A DNA stretch of 64,000 nucleotides from Dolichospermum compactum NIES-806 (GTDB lineage: Bacteria; Cyanobacteriota; Cyanobacteriia; Cyanobacteriales; Nostocaceae). Under the pieces are notes generated by a model. That model was not told the origin of the DNA, ran no database searches, and worked only from the letters and a program-made list of their open reading frames with translations. The translations under genes were made by a program, and so were the position numbers. This document shows positions 53,936-61,627 of the stretch, one piece after another (position 1 is the stretch's first letter; each line of letters starts with the position of its first letter). The DNA lies in assembly GCF_002368115.1 (NCBI RefSeq), contig NZ_AP018316.1:1750207-1814206 (forward strand). Direction: 5' to 3'.

Positions 53936-54712
53936 TTATAAATCATCATCTGGATTTATACCCATTGCCCGTAAACGTTCGGCTAATTGTGCAGCTTTAA
54001 GTTCTGCTTTTTCATCCCTTAATTTTTGTAATTCGGCTTCTTCTTTACCTACCAATAATAAATTACCATCCAAATCCCACCACCGTAGCCAAAGTTGTTC
54101 AGGATTATTTAAATAACTTCCTAGCCATAAACCTAATTCTACACCTAAAGGGGGAATTGGGTAATGTCCACGTTCGTTAGGCTGCATTTTTTGGTAAGAA
54201 AAATCTACCAAATGATAAACTTCTAATTGATCATTATTAACTTCATAAATGGCATAATAGGGAATGCGGATAATGCGTTCATATACCCAGAATTTACCTG
54301 GTTTTTCACCTTCCTGTAAACCAGCTAGAGGAGTTGTATCTCTTTCTTCATTACCATTACCACTGGCTAATTCTATAGCAATTAATGGGGGAATATATTC
54401 CCGCCATAATACATAAGAACGACGAATTTTACCATCTAATCTAGGTGCTACATCAGGGACATAAAACCAATCTGGTGCTATGCTACCTTTTTCTGGTGGT
54501 TCAGTTTCGCGCCAGTAAATACCACAATCTTGACCTATACAAAATTGTCCATCAGGATGTAATTTTTGTAAACTTTGAATTATGGAATCTGTGATGATAA
54601 TACTTTGGGGATGTTCTTGAAAATTCTTCACGAATGTACCATCAGACTCTGGGAGTTGAGTATGATCAGGAAACTGCGGTGGTATAGCAATATCAGCCAG
54701 GGTTTCACTCAT
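53936..54712 (-). CDS. Uma2-family (DUF820) putative endonuclease
   Basis: 258 residues of the widespread cyanobacterial Uma2 family with a PD-(D/E)xK-like fold; the core has GSIAPDWFYVPDVAP and PPLIAIELASGNGNEERD (predicted E-x-S in place of ExK), then a charged coil at the C-terminus (EEAELQKLRDEKAELKAAQL). Such genes occur in dozens of copies and are thought to be mobile; activity is not shown. Confidence 0.82.
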   Translation of the reverse strand: MSETLADIAIPPQFPDHTQLPESDGTFVKNFQEHPQSIIITDSIIQSLQKLHPDGQFCIGQDCGIYWRETEPPEKGSIAPDWFYVPDVAPRLDGKIRRSYVLWREYIPPLIAIELASGNGNEERDTTPLAGLQEGEKPGKFWVYERIIRIPYYAIYEVNNDQLEVYHLVDFSYQKMQPNERGHYPIPPLGVELGLWLGSYLNNPEQLWLRWWDLDGNLLLVGKEEAELQKLRDEKAELKAAQLAERLRAMGINPDDDL

Positions 54713-54820
54713 ACTATTTAAAAGATTGCGGTTGTTAATTTAGTATTATATCAGAGAATAGGGAGCGCGTAATTACTGGATATTGTATTATAAAGGTTAT
54801 ACGGTCATCTATCACAGATT

Positions 54821-56695
54821 ATGATTTGCTGCTTAAACCCGGATTGTTCCCAGCCTATCAACCCTGATCATCACAAGTTCTGTCAATCTTGCAGAACCCC
54901 GTTAGTACCATTATTAATCAGTCGCTTTCGAGTATTGCGGGTGCTTTCTAATGAAGGTGGTTTTGGGAGAACCTATTTAGCGGAAGATAGCCAAAAGTTA
55001 AATGAACCGTGTGTAATCAAGCAACTTGCACCTAAACAGTCAGGAACTTACGCTTTAAAAAAAGCCACAGAGTTATTTATTGAAGAAGCTAAACGCTTAC
55101 AAGATTTAGGAGAACACCCGCAAATACCAACACTGTTTGCTTATTTTGAAGATAATGGTTTTCTCTATTTAGTACAACAGTTTATTAAAGGGGAGAATTT
55201 ATTAGATGAATTAGCACAAAAGGGTAAATATCACGAAAATCAAATTAGAGAATTATTACTAGATTTATTACCATCTTTAAAGTTTATTCATGAGCGCCAG
55301 GTTATTCATCGGGATATTAAACCACAGAATATCATGCGCCGAGCCAGTGATGGTAAATTGGTATTAATTGATTTTGGGGCTTCTAAACAATTAACTACCA
55401 CAGTTCACACCCAAATAGGAACACAAATTGGTTCTTATGGATATAGTCCACTGGAACAAATACAAGGTGGTGAAGCTTATCCAGCCAGTGATTTATTCGC
55501 TTTAGGTGCAACTTGTTTTCATTTATTAACAGGGGTTAATCCTTTTAATTTATGGACAATCAATGGTTTTAGTTGGGTGAATAATTGGCGAGAAAATTCA
55601 CCCGTTTCTGTTAGTCAGGATTTGGGGAAAGTTTTAGATAAGTTGTTGAAAATTGAGATTCAAAAACGGTATCAATCTGCGGATCAAGTCATCAAAGATA
55701 TACAAATTCCTCCTACTATTTATGTACCTCCAGGGGGAAATCAAATTTCTCAAAATCAAATTTCTCAAAATCAAATTTCGGGAAATTCTCCAACTACAAT
55801 CAATCGTCGCGGTTTTATCTATGGAGGATTATGTTTAGGTGGTGTAACTGTTGCATTTATAGGACAAAGTTTATTTTCTGGGAAGAAAACTTTTAGTTTT
55901 GAAGTGGTCAGCACTAACGCAACCGGAAACATCATTAACCGACGGAATGAAAGTGCAAAATATTTCACAGAAGATTTAGGAAATGGTGTAACATTGGAAA
56001 TGGTGGAAATCCCAGGGGGAACATTTATCATGGGTTCACTGGAAAACGAAGCAGGAAGGTATTCAAACGAAGGTCCCCGACATCAAGTTACTGTTCCTGC
56101 TTTCTTCATGGGAAAATATGAATTGACACAGGCACAATATCAAGCTATCATGGGTAGTAACCCTTCTCGATTCCAAGGCAATAATCGCCCAGTAGAACAA
56201 GTCAGTTGGAATGATGCAGTTACATTCTGTGAAAAGTTAAGTCAAAAAACACAGAAATACTACAGATTACCTAGTGAAGCTGAATGGGAGTATGGTTGTA
56301 GAGCCGGAACTACCACACCGTTTTATTTTGGTGAAAGTATTACCCCAGAATTGGTAAACTATAATGGTAATTACACCTATGCTTCTGCACCAAAAGGCCA
56401 GTATCGTCAACAAACCACAGATGTAGGTTCTTTTCCTCCTAACGCTTTTGGTTTGTACGATATGCACGGTAATGTATGGGAGTGGTGTTTGGATGATTAT
56501 ATAGATAATTATAATGCTACGCCTAAAGATGGTAGTGCTTTGACAGGACGAAGCAGTAAGAAATTGCTGCGCGGTGCTTCGTGGAGCTTCAATCCTGAAG
56601 ACTGCCGTTCTGCCGTCCGCTACAACGTCAACCGCGCTTTCAGGAACGACATTATCGGTTTTCGCGTTGTCTGTTTTAGTGCGGCGAGGACTTAG
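54821..56695 (+). CDS. Ser/Thr protein kinase fused to FGE/C-type-lectin-like domain, probable DGR target
   Basis: 624 residues. An N-terminal zinc ribbon (CCLNPDCS ... CQSC), a kinase domain with NEGGFGRTYLAED, K67 in VIKQL, HRDIKPQN (163-170) and DFG (184-186), a QISQN repeat, one helix at about 329-348 (RRGFIYGGLCLGGVTVAFIG), then a formylglycine-generating-enzyme-like domain (375-624: MVEIPGGTFIMGS, PVEQVSWNDAVTFCEKLS, YRLPSEAEWEYGCRAG, DMHGNVWEWCLDDY). The end LRGASWSFNPEDCRSA ... IGFRVV contains many NNC codons, as in variable regions of diversity-generating retroelements (see findings). It may be a receptor that binds an outside ligand and signals to the kinase. Confidence 0.9.
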   Translation: MICCLNPDCSQPINPDHHKFCQSCRTPLVPLLISRFRVLRVLSNEGGFGRTYLAEDSQKLNEPCVIKQLAPKQSGTYALKKATELFIEEAKRLQDLGEHPQIPTLFAYFEDNGFLYLVQQFIKGENLLDELAQKGKYHENQIRELLLDLLPSLKFIHERQVIHRDIKPQNIMRRASDGKLVLIDFGASKQLTTTVHTQIGTQIGSYGYSPLEQIQGGEAYPASDLFALGATCFHLLTGVNPFNLWTINGFSWVNNWRENSPVSVSQDLGKVLDKLLKIEIQKRYQSADQVIKDIQIPPTIYVPPGGNQISQNQISQNQISGNSPTTINRRGFIYGGLCLGGVTVAFIGQSLFSGKKTFSFEVVSTNATGNIINRRNESAKYFTEDLGNGVTLEMVEIPGGTFIMGSLENEAGRYSNEGPRHQVTVPAFFMGKYELTQAQYQAIMGSNPSRFQGNNRPVEQVSWNDAVTFCEKLSQKTQKYYRLPSEAEWEYGCRAGTTTPFYFGESITPELVNYNGNYTYASAPKGQYRQQTTDVGSFPPNAFGLYDMHGNVWEWCLDDYIDNYNATPKDGSALTGRSSKKLLRGASWSFNPEDCRSAVRYNVNRAFRNDIIGFRVVCFSAART

Positions 56696-57007
56696 TAGCC
56701 CTTTACACTCTTGCTCTTTTGCCCTTTTCCCTTCTTTCTCTTTTCCCTTGTTCTATCGTCTCACGGCGATCAATTTTTTTTCTAAAAGTTAGAGTAGGGT
56801 ATATCGTACGATAATAACAGAGTTTTTCGGTCATGTCAAGTTTTATTTTGTCAGAATCAGGATATCCAGGATTTGAGGATTTTCAGGATGTTGTTGATAA
56901 ATTTCTGGTTTTCCTTTGCGTCTTTGCTACTTTGCGTCTACCCTGCGGGATCTTTAAGAGAGATTGCGCGAAACTGAATATTAAATGTTCTCAGAATCTG
57001 ACAATTT

Positions 57008-57493
57008 TTAAACTTCTCCTGCTGTAATTAGAGCATAATTATATATTTTAGGACTGATCCTTGTACCTTTTATTATTAAATCATCCAAAATATTTTTGAC
57101 ACTATCAATTAATCCTTGTTCTTTGGCTAAAATAATTACTCCAACTAAACCAACAATTGGTAAACCTCTACCAATAGCAACTTTTCTACCAGCTTTTTCA
57201 TCAATTAAAAGTTGATCAGCTTTTAATTCTTCTGCCAAAATAATCGCAGAACATTCTCCTAAATCTAAATCTGTTTCTAATTGCAAATTTTTAATCAGTT
57301 CGTGATTATTTATAGAACGAACTTCCAGCCATGATACTAATTTTACAGCTAAAACAGCAGGATGATTTCCTGTGGTTAATTCTTCATAGACTTGTTGAGG
57401 AATTATCACTCTGCCAAAAACAGCCTGAAGTAAATCTAATTTACCAATTTTAGCAAGTTCACTTAATGGGGTTGTATCGGAAACAATAATCAT
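57008..57493 (-). CDS. PIN-domain toxin, DUF3368 family
   Basis: 161 residues with the PIN fold: MIIVSDTTPLSELAKIGKLD (first Asp), LDLGECSAIILAEEL (Glu), LLIDEKAGRKVA (Asp) for metal-dependent RNA cleavage. It overlaps the UPF0175 antitoxin gene by 4 bases (ATGA), the usual module order. The pair forms a toxin-antitoxin system that may stabilise the accessory region. Part of the gene is repeated in rearranged form at 60922-61051. Confidence 0.85.
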   Translation of the reverse strand: MIIVSDTTPLSELAKIGKLDLLQAVFGRVIIPQQVYEELTTGNHPAVLAVKLVSWLEVRSINNHELIKNLQLETDLDLGECSAIILAEELKADQLLIDEKAGRKVAIGRGLPIVGLVGVIILAKEQGLIDSVKNILDDLIIKGTRISPKIYNYALITAGEV

Positions 57494-57768
57494 AAATTAT
57501 TTGCTTTTAACCCCATTCTCGCTTGATTGATTTCTGACTGAAATTCCTCTAAACTCATACTATCGTCAAAAAGAGATATATCATATTTAGACATTAACTC
57601 AATCATATCTAATCGAGAAATTCTTAATAATTGACTAGCTTTACCACTACTAATTTCTCCGTGTTTTAGTAGTGTCATTACATAAGCTTCTTTAGCTTTA
57701 TTTTCTGCTTCTTTTCTGATAGTGTCTGTGACGCTATGGATGGGAATGGTAAACTCTACTTTAGTCAT
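57490..57768 (-). CDS. UPF0175 family antitoxin
   Basis: 92 residues: N-terminal MTKVEFTIPIHSVTDTIRKE, then KHGEISSGKASQLLRISRLD, a helix-turn-helix of the UPF0175 family. It partners the PIN toxin. Its first 27 codons are also found at 43376-43461 next to rdgB, and about 50 bases of its 3' part at 60990-61051. Confidence 0.82.
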   Translation of the reverse strand: MTKVEFTIPIHSVTDTIRKEAENKAKEAYVMTLLKHGEISSGKASQLLRISRLDMIELMSKYDISLFDDSMSLEEFQSEINQARMGLKANNL

Positions 57769-57898
57769 ACAATCACATTTGTTTATTTTGATGATGCTTA
57801 TATTATAAACCCACAGAGGTAGTTATATCTTCAAAATATTGGATTTTACCACGGAGGGAAATAAATAATTCTGCTGTTGAACTTTTTACAACAATATT

Positions 57899-58015
57899 TT
57901 ATAGTATTTTAGTTTCCATAAAAGTAATTAAAACTTCGCCTTCTAAGATATTTTTAGGAATTTCAGATAACTTAATCTTCCCATTTCTGTAAATTCCTTT
58001 CACAGTTTGTAACAT
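57899..58015 (-). CDS. 38-residue antitoxin-like small protein
   Basis: MLQTVKGIYRNGKIKLSEIP then NILEGEVLITFMETKIL, with AGGAG nine bases before the ATG at 58015. The start resembles short cyanobacterial antitoxins whose N-terminal beta strands read TVKGIYRNGKIEL; usual members are about 70-80 residues, so this is a truncated but open version. No toxin follows. Confidence 0.5.
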   Translation of the reverse strand: MLQTVKGIYRNGKIKLSEIPKNILEGEVLITFMETKIL

Positions 58016-58441
58016 AATTAATTATCTCCTTTGTTGGTGTTGTTTATATTATAATTATAACTCTCTGCGCCTCTGCGTGAAAAAAAATGTGATTTTAATT
58101 GTCAGAATCAGGATATCCAGGATTTTAGGATTTACAGGATGTTATTGATAAATTCCTGGTTTTCCTTCACATTTTTGTGTGAAACTGATTAAATATTGTC
58201 AGAAATGGCTAACGCCATGCTGCGCGAACAGGATTTTCATGATTTTTGTAATGTCCATATTCCTAAATTATTTAAATAAATTGAGTATTTATAATTTTTA
58301 TTTTGAAAATTTTATGTTGAAAATCGTATATATTAACATTAATCATAAATTTCTAAACCCTAAAAACACAACTCAAACAAACATCCTGGAAATCCTAAAA
58401 TCCTGGATATCCTGATTCTGACAATTTAATTTTATAATCTC
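58016..58441. other. Repeat-rich upstream region of the Rpn gene
   Basis: Contains the dispersed phrase GAATCAGGATATCCAGGAT forward at about 58107 and in reverse orientation at 58404-58424, forming an inverted pair; related copies lie at about 56856 and 60900. The last 85 bases recur at 60843-60927. No gene seen. Confidence 0.55.
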
Positions 58442-59305
58442 ATGAGTTTTGACAACGTTTGTAAACTACTAGCAGAAAAATATCCCTTTGATTTTGCTAA
58501 ATGCTTGCTTCCCCAAGCACCAAAAACCATCAAAGTCTTAAAAACCGAATTGAGTATAGAACCAATTCGCGCTGATTTTGTCACCTTCTTACAAACAGAA
58601 AATCGGATTTTACATATTGAATTTCAAACCAACCCACAATCTAAACCTCCAATTCCTTTTAGAGAGTTAGACTATTCGGTGAGATTAATCCGTACATATC
58701 AAGTTCCTGTAACCCAAGTAGTGATTTTCCTGCAAGAAACAAATGATCCAATTGTTTTCACTGAAGAATATGTTAACGAAACAACCAGACACCGTTACCG
58801 TGTCATCAGAATGTGGGAACAAGAACCAGAATTATTTCTCAATAATCTGGCATTATTGCCATTAGCACCATTAACACAGACAAATTCACCCCAAGGTTTA
58901 TTATCCCAGATTGCCAATAATGTTGCTAAAATTGCAGATAGGGAGACTAAACAGGATATTGCAGCTTACACAGAGATTTTAGCAGGTTTGCGATTTGAGA
59001 AAGACTTTATTCGTCAATTGTTAAGTGAGGATATTATGCAAGAGTCAGTCATTTATCAGGATATTTTGCAGAAGGGAGAAAGAATTGGAGAACAAAGAGG
59101 AGAACTGAGAGGAGAACTGAAAGGAGAACTGAAATTTTGCTTATTTTTACTTAATCAACGGTTTGGAGAAATTGACTCTTTAATAGTTGAAAAAGTCAAA
59201 GGTTTACCTGTTGAACAGTTAGAAAATTTAGGTGCTGCGTTGTTTAATATTTCTGAAGTTGCTGATTTGGTAACTTGGTTAAATCAACAAGATCATCAGA
59301 ACTAA
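58442..59305 (+). CDS. Rpn-family nuclease with DUF4351 tail
   Basis: 287 residues. The nuclease core reads SIEPIRADFVTFLQTENRIL and HIEFQTNPQSKPPIPFRELD; the D...ExQ arrangement is typical of the family. Charged repeats GEQRGELRGELKGEL and the DUF4351 end LPVEQLENLGAALFNISEVA follow. It is a different subgroup from that at 15007. Its C-terminal part is repeated at 59338-59652 and 61052-61401. Confidence 0.83.
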   Translation: MSFDNVCKLLAEKYPFDFAKCLLPQAPKTIKVLKTELSIEPIRADFVTFLQTENRILHIEFQTNPQSKPPIPFRELDYSVRLIRTYQVPVTQVVIFLQETNDPIVFTEEYVNETTRHRYRVIRMWEQEPELFLNNLALLPLAPLTQTNSPQGLLSQIANNVAKIADRETKQDIAAYTEILAGLRFEKDFIRQLLSEDIMQESVIYQDILQKGERIGEQRGELRGELKGELKFCLFLLNQRFGEIDSLIVEKVKGLPVEQLENLGAALFNISEVADLVTWLNQQDHQN

Positions 59306-59316
59306 TAATTTGTGGT

Positions 59317-59336
59317 GTTGGGTTTTGCAACCCAAC
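59317..59336. repeat. GTTGGGTT/AACCCAAC hairpin
   Basis: An 8-bp perfect stem with a TTGC loop immediately after the Rpn gene. Further copies follow the two Rpn fragments (59664-59683, 61413-61437) and lie at 53353-53372. It may be copied together with the gene end and could act as terminator. Confidence 0.65.
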
Positions 59337-59352
59337 CTAATTTGTAAAAAAA

Positions 59353-59652
59353 TTGGGGGTGCAGTTTGAGAAAGACCTTATTCGTCAATTGTTAAGTGAG
59401 GATATTATGCAAGAGTCAGTCATTTATCAGGATATTTTGCAGAAGGGAGAAAGAATTGGAGAACAAAGAGGAGAAGTTAAATTTTGTCTACGTTTACTTA
59501 ATCAACGGTTTGGAGAAATTGACTCTTTAATAGTTGAAAAAGTCAAAGGTTTACCTGTTGAACAGTTAGAAAATTTAGGTGCTGCGTTGTTTAATATTTC
59601 TGAAGTTGCTGATTTGGTAACTTGGTTAAATCAACAAGATCATCAAAACTAA
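59353..59652 (+). pseudogene. Rpn C-terminal fragment, copy 2
   Basis: Near-identical to the end of the gene at 58442, from QFEKDLIRQLLSEDIMQESV to NQQDHQN, with a shorter repeat (GEQRGEVKFCL). It lacks the nuclease core. A GTG at 59353 could start a 99-residue protein, but no ribosome site was seen. Confidence 0.8.
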
Positions 59653-59694
59653 TGATTTGTGGTGTTGGGTTTTGCAACCCAACCTACTTGATAA

Positions 59695-60315
59695 TTACAA
59701 ATTTTTCATTAAAGCTACTAAAATTTTCATTAAAGTTTCTAAATCATTGGGTACACGATAAAGGTTTAAATCTTGAGTAATTTGTTTTGATTCACGATGT
59801 AAAATTACAAATTGCCAAATATTACCAATAGAAACTGCACCATAGAGGACAGGATGATCAATAATAGACCAATTATCAAAGGCAATTAATTCTACAGCTA
59901 ATTGGACAATTCCTCTTTCTAAATCGGCATTTTTAGCTTCAATAACTAATAATTGATTGTCAGCTTTAATATAATAATAATCAACAACTCCTTTTAATTG
60001 ATTATTGATATTCAACGCATACTCTACTCTAACTTTAGCATGGGTATAGTGAATTAGTTCCATAATTACAGGAGCAATTAAAAATTCTCTCCTGGCGGTT
60101 TCACTGGTTAAACTAATATAGGGTAAACTTTCTTCAATACGATTTTTTAGGTCTGTTAATCTTTCTAAGTTTTGTTGAGTTGTGGGTAAGGTAAGAGATT
60201 GTAATTGAAATTTATACCCAAAATATTCTATAATTTCATCTGGTTCATAATTCAATTTGAAATAATCAGCAAAGGTGTAGGATTGATTAGAATCAATTAT
60301 TGGTGTTTTTCCCAT
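59695..60315 (-). CDS. PD-(D/E)xK nuclease-like protein of unknown function
   Basis: 206 residues. The part KGVVDYYYIKADNQLLVIEAKNADLERGI fits the D ... ExK nuclease signature (D in VVDYY; IEAKN), followed by a helix with QLAVEL, as in type I restriction and recB-like domains. The family is spread among cyanobacteria in accessory regions. The last 60 bases of the gene are copied at 61441-61502. Confidence 0.65.
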   Translation of the reverse strand: MGKTPIIDSNQSYTFADYFKLNYEPDEIIEYFGYKFQLQSLTLPTTQQNLERLTDLKNRIEESLPYISLTSETARREFLIAPVIMELIHYTHAKVRVEYALNINNQLKGVVDYYYIKADNQLLVIEAKNADLERGIVQLAVELIAFDNWSIIDHPVLYGAVSIGNIWQFVILHRESKQITQDLNLYRVPNDLETLMKILVALMKNL

Positions 60316-60404
60316 AATTATTTTTTCACTACTGTTAGGTTAATATACAAATGTTTATTTGGATCAAGACTCCACCAAATTAAGGCACAAGTATCTAACC
60401 CATC

Positions 60405-60558
60405 TTCCGCACCCCCTGGTGTCACAATCGGTAATTTCGGATTTTTTCATACCTTAAAGGATGATTTTTATACAAAAATGTGAAAATTTCAGATAGCGAT
60501 CGCTATCTGAAATCCCCAAACGACCAATTTTCGTTGTGTGACAGTTTAGGGTGCGGAA
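60405..60558. mobile_element. MITE of the second family, copy 2
   Basis: Same ends as 8929-9106 (TTCCGCACCC and GGGTGCGGAA), sharing about 50 bases at the right end. The middle contains a palindrome CAGATAGCGATCGCTATCTG with a HIP1 octamer at its centre. Confidence 0.7.
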
Positions 60559-60620
60559 TGTGGGATCTAAAACAACTGTCATATTTCGCCCCATTCCTCA
60601 GTTGTGGGGGTGGTTATATC

Positions 60621-60842
60621 TAGGATTTACGCATTGACAAGATTCCCCAAATATGTGAGGTAAATTTTATCCCTTGTAGGGTGCGTCAGACACGATATTT
60701 TGACAAAAAAACAGATTCCCTCTATCTGACGTGGTTGGTGAGCTTGCCGAACCACACTCTACTCAATAAATTATTCCCAAAGCCGAAAACGACGCAATTT
60801 CCTTCATTCATATCATGGTAAATTTGTACAGTGCGTAAGTCC
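60621..60842. mobile_element. Element related to the 125-bp MITE family
   Basis: The ends TAGGATTTACGCA and TGCGTAAGTCC and the inner GTAGGGTGCGTCAGAC match the MITE at 1009/38720, but this copy is longer (222 bases) with a different middle. No coding region. Confidence 0.55.
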
Positions 60843-61051
60843 ATAAATTTCTAAACCCTAAAAACACAACTCAAACAAACATCCTGAAAATCCTTAAATC
60901 CTGGACATCCTGATTCTGACAATTTTTAAGATTCTCCTGCTTAATGGGGTTGTATCGGAAACAATAATCATAAATTATTTGCTTTTAACCCCATTCTCGC
61001 TTGATTGATTTCTGACTGAAATTCCTCTAAAATCATACTATCGTCAAAAAG
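60843..61051. repeat. Rearranged copies of the Rpn leader and the toxin-antitoxin genes
   Basis: 60843-60927 matches 58347-58429 (leader of the Rpn gene). 60912-60940 matches 56996-57022 (end of the PIN toxin). From 60940 to 61051 the sequence matches 57462-57571 (start of toxin and end of antitoxin), so about 440 bases of the toxin gene are missing. The join to the Rpn fragment is at GAGA (61051-61054). Confidence 0.75.
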
Positions 61052-61401
61052 AGACTAAACAGGATATTGCAGCTTACACAGAGATTTTAGCAGGTTTGCG
61101 GTTTGAGAAAGACCTTATTCGTCAATTGTTAAGTGAGGATATTATGCAAGAATCAGTCATTTATCAGGATATTTTCCAAAAAGGCGAAAGAATAGGAGAA
61201 CAAAAGGGAGAACAAAGAGGAGAAATTAAATTTTGTTTGTTTTTACTTAGTCAACGATTTGGGGAAATTGATTCTTTAATAATTGAAAGAGTCAAAGGTT
61301 TACCTGTAGAACAGTTAGAAAATTTAGGCGCTGCGTTGTTTAATATTTCTGAAGTTGCTGATTTAGTAACTTGGTTAAATCAACAAGATCATCAAAACTA
61401 A
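61052..61401 (+). pseudogene. Rpn C-terminal fragment, copy 3
   Basis: Reads ETKQDIAAYTEILAGLRFEK and on to NQQDHQN, homologous to the end of the gene at 58442 but with GEQKGEQRGEIKF in the repeat. An ATG-less GTG/TTG start is needed, and the nuclease core is missing. It is followed by the GTTGGGTT hairpin and a 60-base copy of the 3' end of the nuclease gene at 59695. Confidence 0.8.
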
Positions 61402-61627
61402 TGATTTGTGGTGTTGGGTTTCCTTCGTCAACCCAACCTACTTTATAATTATAAATTTTTTACTAAAGCCACTAAAACTTTCATTAAAATTTCTAAATCA
61501 TTGAGTAGATTTACATTATAACTCTCTGCGACTCTGCGCCTGAAGCGTGAAAAAAACTTCCAAACCAAAGACACAAAAACGCCCAGAAAAACCCTTTGCG
61601 TCTTTGCGTCTCTGCGTGAGATATTTC

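Noticed and set aside
57008..57768. PIN/UPF0175 pair considered part of the DGR-like locus
   Set aside because: It is a standard toxin-antitoxin module, separated and in opposite orientation; no reverse transcriptase or Avd features.
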